Made by a program: the position numbers and the translations under genes. Below the pieces are notes generated by a model. That model was not told the origin of the DNA. It did not search any database and worked only from the letters and a program-made list of their open reading frames with translations. This document shows positions 59,056 through 64,000 of a DNA stretch of 64,000 bases, in pieces. Within the stretch, counting starts at the first letter, position 1. Each line of letters starts with the position of its first letter. The stretch covers positions 186,001-250,000 of the forward strand of contig NZ_LXNG01000012.1 in assembly GCF_001642575.1 (NCBI RefSeq). The letters run 5' to 3'. The stretch is from Xanthomonas floridensis (GTDB lineage Bacteria; Pseudomonadota; Gammaproteobacteria; Xanthomonadales; Xanthomonadaceae).

Positions 59056-59469
59056 CGGGACGCTCCTGGTGGGGAGTTCAGGGTGCGTTGTGAAGCAAGT
59101 TGGCTGCAACCATCGACCCCACAATTCAGCTCGGACGGGGCCTGACGTTCACCAATGTGGTTTTGACAGCGCTCAGCAAGGTCAAAAACAGGTGCGGGTG
59201 TCATCGTCTTCACTGGGCTTAATTCGGCTCCTGTTCATATCGGGTGGACCGCAAAAGTGGGTGCCCGGTCCTTTTCTTCATGAAACTGTATACGTAGTAT
59301 TGGCTGGGGTTTGCAGCCCTGGCGATTGCTTTCACATGTTATATGACCGTTAACGCGATCTTCACTGAGGCCGGCTTAATCTGCGCCCCGATGGCTCTGG
59401 ATGTGACGAGCATCTTTACCAAGAACAACGCCTCTATCGGTTTTATCTCCCAAAGAAGGAGCTGTATAA
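59056..59469 (+). other. Leader region of the OmpA/MopB gene
   Basis: 414 bp between divergent genes. A GGACCG/CGGTCC hairpin followed by TTTTC (59246-59275) resembles an attenuator or a small-RNA end. No convincing promoter was fixed. AAGGAGC lies 6 nt before the porin ATG. Confidence 0.4.
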
Positions 59470-60567
59470 ATGAACAAGAAAATTCTCACTGCCGCGTTGC
59501 TCGGCGGTCTGGCAGTTGCCCAGGCTGCTTCCGCGCAGGAGTTCGATGACCGTTGGTACCTGACCGGTAGCGCTGGCTTCAACTTCCAGGACAGCGATCG
59601 CCTGACCAATGATGCTCCGTTCGTCACCCTGGGCCTGGGCAAGTTCGTCAGCCCGAACTGGTCGATCGACGGTGAACTGAACTATCAGAACCCGAACTTC
59701 GACGCCAACCAGGACCAGAACTGGAGCCAGTACGGTATCTCGTTCGACCTGCGTCGCCACTTCATCCAGGAAGGCCGCGGCTGGAACCCGTACTTGCTGT
59801 TCGGCCTGGGTTACCAGCGTTCGGAAGAAGAGTTCGACGCCACCCCGAACCCGGTGTCGCCGGGCCAGCAGAAGGACGGCAACTTTGCCGCCAAGGCTGG
59901 TGTGGGTCTGCAGACCACCTTCGACAAGCGCGTCGCCGTGCGTGCTGAACTGGCCTACCGCGCCGACTTCAACGACCAGAGCGTTGCTGCTCCGCAGGAA
60001 GACTGGTTCGGCGACGTGCTGGCTTCGGTCGGCGTCGTGATCCCGCTGGGACCGGCTCCGTCGACCGCTCCGCCGCCGGCTCCGGCTCCGGTTGCTCCGA
60101 GCTGCGCCGATCTGGATGACGACGGTGACGGCGTCAACAACTGCGACGACAAGTGCCCGAACTCCCAGCCTGGCCAGACCATCGGTCCGGACGGCTGCCC
60201 GGTGCCTGTGTCGATCGACCTGAAGGGCGTGAACTTCGACTTCAACAAGTCGACCCTGCGTCCGGATGCCGTGTCGATCCTGAGCGAAGCGACCGAGATC
60301 CTGAAGCGTTACCCCGACCTGAAGGTCGAGGTTGCCGGTCACACCGACTCGAAGGGTACCGACGCGTACAACCAGAAGCTGTCCGAGCGTCGTGCGACCA
60401 CCGTGTACGACTACCTGACCAAGAACGGCGTCGATGCGTCGCGTCTGGTCGGCCCGATCGGCTACGGCGAGAGCCGTCCGATTGCTCCGAACGCCAACCC
60501 GGATGGTTCCGACAATCCGGAAGGCCGTGCGAAGAACCGTCGTACCGAGCTGAACGTCCAGAACTAA
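59470..60567 (+). CDS. mopB: OmpA-family major outer-membrane protein (MopB-like)
   Basis: A 365-residue OmpA/OprF-type protein. The signal peptide MNKKILTAALLGGLAVAQAA ends near residue 22. The eight-strand-type N-terminal barrel (about 25-200) leads through a Pro/Ala linker (PSTAPPPAPAPVAPS) to an Asp-rich thrombospondin-3-like calcium motif (DLDDDGDGVNNCDDKCPNSQ) with four cysteines nearby. The OmpA peptidoglycan-binding domain (about 250-362; VEVAGHTDSKGTDAYNQKLS, RAKNRRTELNV) ends the protein. Closely fits the abundant MopB porin of Xanthomonas. Symbol given with moderate confidence. Confidence 0.9.
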   Translation: MNKKILTAALLGGLAVAQAASAQEFDDRWYLTGSAGFNFQDSDRLTNDAPFVTLGLGKFVSPNWSIDGELNYQNPNFDANQDQNWSQYGISFDLRRHFIQEGRGWNPYLLFGLGYQRSEEEFDATPNPVSPGQQKDGNFAAKAGVGLQTTFDKRVAVRAELAYRADFNDQSVAAPQEDWFGDVLASVGVVIPLGPAPSTAPPPAPAPVAPSCADLDDDGDGVNNCDDKCPNSQPGQTIGPDGCPVPVSIDLKGVNFDFNKSTLRPDAVSILSEATEILKRYPDLKVEVAGHTDSKGTDAYNQKLSERRATTVYDYLTKNGVDASRLVGPIGYGESRPIAPNANPDGSDNPEGRAKNRRTELNVQN

Positions 60568-60589
60568 TTGGACCGCTAGCTTGCTTCAT

Positions 60590-60618
60590 ACAAAACCCGG
60601 CCTCGCGCCGGGTTTTGT
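60590..60618 (+). terminator. Terminator of the OmpA/MopB gene
   Basis: ACAAAACCCGGC (60590-60601), loop CTCGC, GCCGGGTTTTGT (60607-60618), a perfect 12-bp stem whose A/T base pairs give T-runs on both strands, so it may be bidirectional. Confidence 0.9.
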
Positions 60619-60768
60619 CTATGTGTGCTCCGAAAGTCCCCCAATTCCTCGGCACATAGGCTGCAATGCTGTCTGTGTTGCCCTCCCGGCACGGTTCCTG
60701 TTGAAACAGCGTTCATCGCTGCCTACACTCGCCGCGTCGACACCACACTCTTACTGGAAGAACCAACG

Positions 60769-61275
60769 ATGCTGCGTACCGCTACGGCAGGACTGCTCTG
60801 TCTCGCTCTGATTCCCGCCGCCTACGCCACTCCGAACTGCGCCGGCAGCACGGTGTCCCAGCCGCTGCCGTTGCCCGCCACCGTGATTGCGCCGGCGGCC
60901 GCCGAGTTCTATACCCGCAGCGTGCAGCTGGGCATGCCGACTGGCGTGCTGGCCCAGCCCTACAGCAGCGATCAATCGGTGGACCGCGTGCTGCTGCGCC
61001 TGCGCGTGGAAGGCTGCCAGGACGTGGCCAAGGTGATTCCGCCCGGCGGCACCGTCAACCCGAACGATCCGGCGGCCTACAAGGCCACCACCGCTTTCGA
61101 CAACACCCCGTGGCGCTTCGACATGAGCCAGAACGGCAAGCGCATGACGGCCGAAGAATTCGACGCCTGGATGAAGGCGCGTGGCGTGCGCGTGGTCAAG
61201 GCGCGTCCTGCCCCCGGTGCGGCTCCTGCTGCAGCGGCGCCGGCAGCCGACGCCAAGCCGGTCGAGAACAAGTAA
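60769..61275 (+). CDS. Exported hypothetical protein
   Basis: A 168-residue protein with a clear signal peptide (MLRTATAGLLCLALIPAAYA, cleavage near residue 20) and an Ala/Pro-rich C-terminal tail (APGAAPAAAAPAADAKPVEN). The mature part has two cysteines that may pair. No known domain recognised, so the function is unknown and a periplasmic location is inferred. The start at 60769 is chosen for the signal peptide, as the open frame begins at 60625 in the upstream spacer. The pseudouridine synthase gene begins 19 bp later, so the two may be co-transcribed. Confidence 0.75.
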   Translation: MLRTATAGLLCLALIPAAYATPNCAGSTVSQPLPLPATVIAPAAAEFYTRSVQLGMPTGVLAQPYSSDQSVDRVLLRLRVEGCQDVAKVIPPGGTVNPNDPAAYKATTAFDNTPWRFDMSQNGKRMTAEEFDAWMKARGVRVVKARPAPGAAPAAAAPAADAKPVENK

Positions 61276-61294
61276 TCCACGCGGTCGGGACGGC

Positions 61295-62155
61295 ATGACC
61301 CGGCGACCTCCGCCGGCGACGTCCCGGCCTCGCACGCGTGGCCCGGCACCGCCGGCGCGCGCCGCGCGTGCGTCCGCCGCCGCACCGGGCACCTCCGCGC
61401 CGCGGCATGGGCTGGCGCGGGTGCTGTCCAAGCTGGGCGTGTGCTCGCGGACCGAGGCGGCCCGCTGGATCGCCGATGGGCGGGTCAGCGTCGATGGACG
61501 GGTGATCCGCGACCCCGAATTCCCGATCCGCACCGATCAACATGCGGCCGTCGCCATCGACGGCCAAGCCCTGGCTGGACCTGCGCGGATCTACCTGATG
61601 CTCAACAAGCCGCGCGGCGTGGTCACCACGGTGCGCGACGAGCAGGGCAGGGACACCGTGTACCGCTGTTTCGATGGTGCGGGCCTGCCGTGGATCGCGC
61701 CGGTCGGGCGCCTGGACAAGGCCAGCGAAGGCCTGCTGCTGTTCAGTAACGACCCGCAGTGGGCGGCGGCGGTGACCGATCCCGCCAGCGGGCCGGACAA
61801 GACCTATCACGTGCAGATCGATTGCCACCCGGACGCCGGGCAGCTGGCGCAGCTGCAGGTCGGAGTGATCGATCCAGATCCCGACAGTGATGGTGGATTG
61901 CTGCGTGCAAAGCAGGTGCGTCTGCTGCGCGAGGGCGAGCGCAATGCCTGGCTGGAAATCGTGCTGGACGAAGGCCGTAACCGGCAGATCCGCCGATTGC
62001 TCGCGGCCGTGGACATCGGCGTGCTGCGGTTGGTGCGCGTGGCGATCGGGCCGTTGGCAATCGGCGAGCTGGGCAAAGGCGCCTGGCGGATGCTCAGTGC
62101 GGCGGAAGTCCTGGCGCTGACGCCGGGTCGCGCCAGCGCGCCAGACGCGCGCTGA
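61295..62155 (+). CDS. 23S rRNA/16S rRNA pseudouridine synthase (RsuA/RluB/E/F family)
   Basis: A 286-residue enzyme that isomerises a specific rRNA uridine. After a basic Pro/Arg-rich extension (about residues 1-40) come the S4 RNA-binding domain (ARVLSKLGVCSRTEAARWIA, then DGRVSVDGRVI) and the RsuA catalytic domain with the nucleophilic aspartate D141 in GRLDKASEGLLLFSND and LEIVLDEGRNRQIRRLLAAV. The exact target cannot be told from sequence alone. Its last 62 bp overlap the convergent HNH gene. Confidence 0.9.
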   Translation: MTRRPPPATSRPRTRGPAPPARAARASAAAPGTSAPRHGLARVLSKLGVCSRTEAARWIADGRVSVDGRVIRDPEFPIRTDQHAAVAIDGQALAGPARIYLMLNKPRGVVTTVRDEQGRDTVYRCFDGAGLPWIAPVGRLDKASEGLLLFSNDPQWAAAVTDPASGPDKTYHVQIDCHPDAGQLAQLQVGVIDPDPDSDGGLLRAKQVRLLREGERNAWLEIVLDEGRNRQIRRLLAAVDIGVLRLVRVAIGPLAIGELGKGAWRMLSAAEVLALTPGRASAPDAR

Positions 62156-62498
62156 GCAAGGCGCTCACCACGTCCACCGCGCGTGCGTCGCCGGCACCGT
62201 TGGCGTCATGGCGCCGGCCCTTGGCGTGATTGCAGCCTGCACAGGCCAGCGCCAGATTGCGCGCATCGTTGGGCGCATTGCCCACCCGCATGCACAGATC
62301 GGCTGCGGCGCGGCGCCCGAACCAAGCCTGCGGCACCACGTGTTCCAGTGTGGTGTGCCCCAACGGTTCGCCGTCGATGCCGATGTGCAGGCGGCGACGG
62401 CAATGCAGGCAGCGGGTTTCCCAGCTGCCGTCCAGCAACCGGGCCTGGGCATCGGTCTGCGCCGCGAGCAGCAGCCGTCGGCGCAGCACTGTCCGCAT
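62094..62498 (-). CDS. Small HNH-endonuclease-fold protein, coupled to kbl
   Basis: A 134-residue protein with two CxxC pairs (CLHC and CAGC) and the HNH core LEHVVPQAWFG...NDARNLALACAGCNHAKG (H...N...H, about residues 51-96). A possible DNA-nicking or DNA-binding role is inferred from the fold only. ATG 62498 lies 2 bp after the kbl stop, so translation is likely coupled, and the 3' end overlaps the convergent pseudouridine synthase gene by 62 bp. No partner methylase or toxin-antitoxin gene is nearby. Confidence 0.75.
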   Translation of the reverse strand: MRTVLRRRLLLAAQTDAQARLLDGSWETRCLHCRRRLHIGIDGEPLGHTTLEHVVPQAWFGRRAAADLCMRVGNAPNDARNLALACAGCNHAKGRRHDANGAGDARAVDVVSALLSARLARWRDPASAPGLPPH

Positions 62499-62500
62499 GC

Positions 62501-63709
62501 TCAGGCCTTGATGACGTCCAGTTCGCGGCCGATCTTGATGAAGGCGTCGATGGCCTGATCCAGATGCTCCCGGGTATGCGCTGCGCTGATCTGGGTGCGG
62601 ATACGCGCCTGGCCCTTGGGCACCACCGGAAAGAAGAAGCCGATCGCGTAGATGCCTTCTTCCAGCAGGCGCTCGGCGAACTTCTGCGCCAGCGGTGCGT
62701 CGTAGAGCATCACCGGGCTGATCGGGTGCACGCCGGGCTTGAGGTCGAAGCCGGCGGCGGTCATGCGCTCGCGGAAATAGCGGGTGTTGTCGACCAGTTG
62801 CGTGCGCAGCTCGCCGGCCGCGTCCAGCATCTCGAACGCCTTGATGCCGGCAGCCACCACGTGCGGCGGCAACGAATTGGAGAACAGGTAAGGGCGCGAG
62901 CGCTGGCGCAGCAGTTCGATCACCTCGCGCCTGGCGGTGGTGAAGCCGCCCAGCGCGCCGCCCATGGCCTTGCCCAGCGTGCCGGTGAAGATGTCGATCT
63001 GGTCCAGCACGCCCTTGACCTCGGCCGAGCCGCGGCCGGTGGCGCCCAGGAAGCCGGTGGCATGGCATTCGTCGATATGCACCAGCGCGTTGTATTTGCG
63101 GGCCAGGGCAGTGATTTCGTCCAGCGGGGCAATGAAGCCGTCCATCGAGAACACGCCGTCGCTGGTGATCAGCTTGGTCTTGCAGCCGGCCGCGTCTGCC
63201 GCCTGCAGCTGCGCTTCCAGATCGGCCATGTCGCAGTTGGCGTAGCGGAAGCGCTTGGCCTTGCACAGGCGCACGCCGTCGATGATGGAGGCGTGGTTGA
63301 GCGCATCGGAAATGATCGCATCGTGCTCACCGAGCAGTGGTTCGAACAGGCCGCCGTTGGCATCGAAACAGGCGGCGTAGAGGATGGTGTCCTCGGTGCC
63401 GAAGAACTCGGCGATGGTGCGCTCGAGCTGCTTGTGCAGGTCCTGGGTGCCGCAGATGAAGCGCACCGACGCCATGCCGAAGCCGTGGCTGTCCAGCGCA
63501 TCCTTGGCGGCCTGGATGATATCCGGATGGTCGGCCAGGCCAAGATAGTTGTTGGCGCAGAAGTTCAGCACGCTGCGGCCATCGGCCAGCGTGATCTGTG
63601 CCGACTGCGGGCCGGTGATGATGCGCTCGGACTTGAACAGGCCCTGGGACTGGATGGCATCCAGTTCGGCGGCGTAGTGGGCGGTGAGCGCGGCAGGCGG
63701 ACGGGTCAT
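62501..63709 (-). CDS. kbl: Glycine C-acetyltransferase (2-amino-3-ketobutyrate CoA ligase)
   Basis: A 402-residue PLP enzyme that cleaves 2-amino-3-oxobutyrate with CoA to glycine and acetyl-CoA, in the threonine dehydrogenase route. The PLP lysine is in [15 protein letters not shown] (E. coli Lys244 equivalent), with [15 protein letters not shown] and the substrate-binding [10 protein letters not shown]. The start at 63709 gives the family N-terminus. The open frame to 63739 is not used. No tdh gene lies next to it here. Followed directly by the HNH gene. Confidence 0.95.
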   Translation of the reverse strand: MTRPPAALTAHYAAELDAIQSQGLFKSERIITGPQSAQITLADGRSVLNFCANNYLGLADHPDIIQAAKDALDSHGFGMASVRFICGTQDLHKQLERTIAEFFGTEDTILYAACFDANGGLFEPLLGEHDAIISDALNHASIIDGVRLCKAKRFRYANCDMADLEAQLQAADAAGCKTKLITSDGVFSMDGFIAPLDEITALARKYNALVHIDECHATGFLGATGRGSAEVKGVLDQIDIFTGTLGKAMGGALGGFTTARREVIELLRQRSRPYLFSNSLPPHVVAAGIKAFEMLDAAGELRTQLVDNTRYFRERMTAAGFDLKPGVHPISPVMLYDAPLAQKFAERLLEEGIYAIGFFFPVVPKGQARIRTQISAAHTREHLDQAIDAFIKIGRELDVIKA

Positions 63710-63879
63710 GGCGGTCGCAGTGGCAAGGAAGAAGCGCAATCTTAACGATCACCATGGCATACCACTACGTCATGCAAAATCGGCATAAGCAGCGGCGTGG
63801 ATGTCATTTCACCGCCCGCGTGACGCTGCGCAGCATGGCATGCTTGCTGTTCAGCTGTGCCCCCGGCCAGGAGATCGTT

Positions 63880-64000
63880 GTGACACACCCCCGCTTCCGC
63901 CTTGTTTCCTTCATATGCATCTTGCTGGCCCTGGCCGGCCCGGCAGGCGCACGCGACATCGGTTTGCTCAATGTGAGCTACGACCCCACTCGCGAGTTCT
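63880..64000 (+). CDS. Periplasmic sulfate-binding protein, N-terminal part (3' end outside window)
   Basis: The first 40 codons of a substrate-binding protein of the sulfate ABC transporter. A signal peptide (VSFICILLALAGPAGA) ends just before RDIGLLNVSYDPTREF, the highly characteristic N-terminal beta strand of the mature sulfate-binding protein family (Sbp/CysP). The start is GTG at 63880, with AGGAG 6 nt upstream. An in-frame ATG at 63835 lacks a ribosome site. The rest of the gene lies beyond the window. Confidence 0.85.
   Translation, partial: MTHPRFRLVSFICILLALAGPAGARDIGLLNVSYDPTREF

Noticed and set aside
62183-63745. 520-codon plus-strand frame opposite kbl
   Set aside because: Antisense to a clear PLP enzyme, with composition typical of a shadow frame.

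Overview
The window is a high-GC gammaproteobacterial chromosome segment that reads as Xanthomonas (Xanthomonadaceae). The evidence is the tRNA-Tyr/Gly/Thr-tuf-tRNA-Trp-secE-nusG order, the fused str-S10-spc-alpha ribosomal superoperon, a class II DAHP synthase, a MopB-like OmpA porin, a TonB-dependent receptor, and dispersed GGGAATCGGGAAT-type intergenic palindromes. The species cannot be fixed from sequence reading alone. No transposase, integrase, prophage gene, CRISPR array or rRNA gene was seen.

Layout. 1-2.9 kb: end of prs, then rplY, pth and ychF. 2.9-22 kb: tRNA-Tyr, tRNA-Gly and tRNA-Thr leading into a first tuf gene, then tRNA-Trp, secE, nusG, rplK, rplA, rplJ, rplL, rpoB and rpoC, followed by a terminator and the str operon (rpsL, rpsG, fusA and a second tuf with an identical protein). 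22-36.8 kb: S10 operon (rpsJ to rpsQ), spc operon (rplN to secY, without rpmJ) and alpha operon (rpsM, rpsK, rpsD, rpoA, rplQ), closed by a strong terminator. 37-64 kb: mixed single genes. These are dsbB, a TonB-dependent receptor with a Zur-like operator, class II DAHP synthase, an MscS channel, an amidase lipoprotein, a DUF2127 membrane protein, typA, a cyclophilin, malate dehydrogenase, a beta-class glutathione transferase, a ClC transporter with CBS domains, a SleB-like hydrolase, an MFS-like transporter, fadH, an NADPH:quinone-type oxidoreductase, the OmpA/MopB porin, a small exported protein, an rRNA pseudouridine synthase, a small HNH protein, kbl, and the first codons of a periplasmic sulfate-binding protein.

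How it works together. The first 37 kb is almost the whole macromolecular synthesis core: translation factors, most ribosomal proteins, RNA polymerase beta, beta-prime and alpha, NusG, and the SecE and SecY translocon subunits. Control appears to lie in the spacers. Several carry near-consensus promoters, GC-rich discriminators, hairpins followed by T-runs, and small structured repeats that occur at more than one operon.

No clearly new multi-gene system is visible. The most interesting signals are cis-regulatory. They are a two-hairpin motif shared by the rpoB and rplR leaders with a compensatory base-pair change, a promoter-leader module shared by the str and S10 operons, four consecutive inverted repeats between rplL and rpoB, a terminator-plus-promoter-like junction inside the spc operon, and a perfect Zur-box-like palindrome in front of the TonB-dependent receptor.
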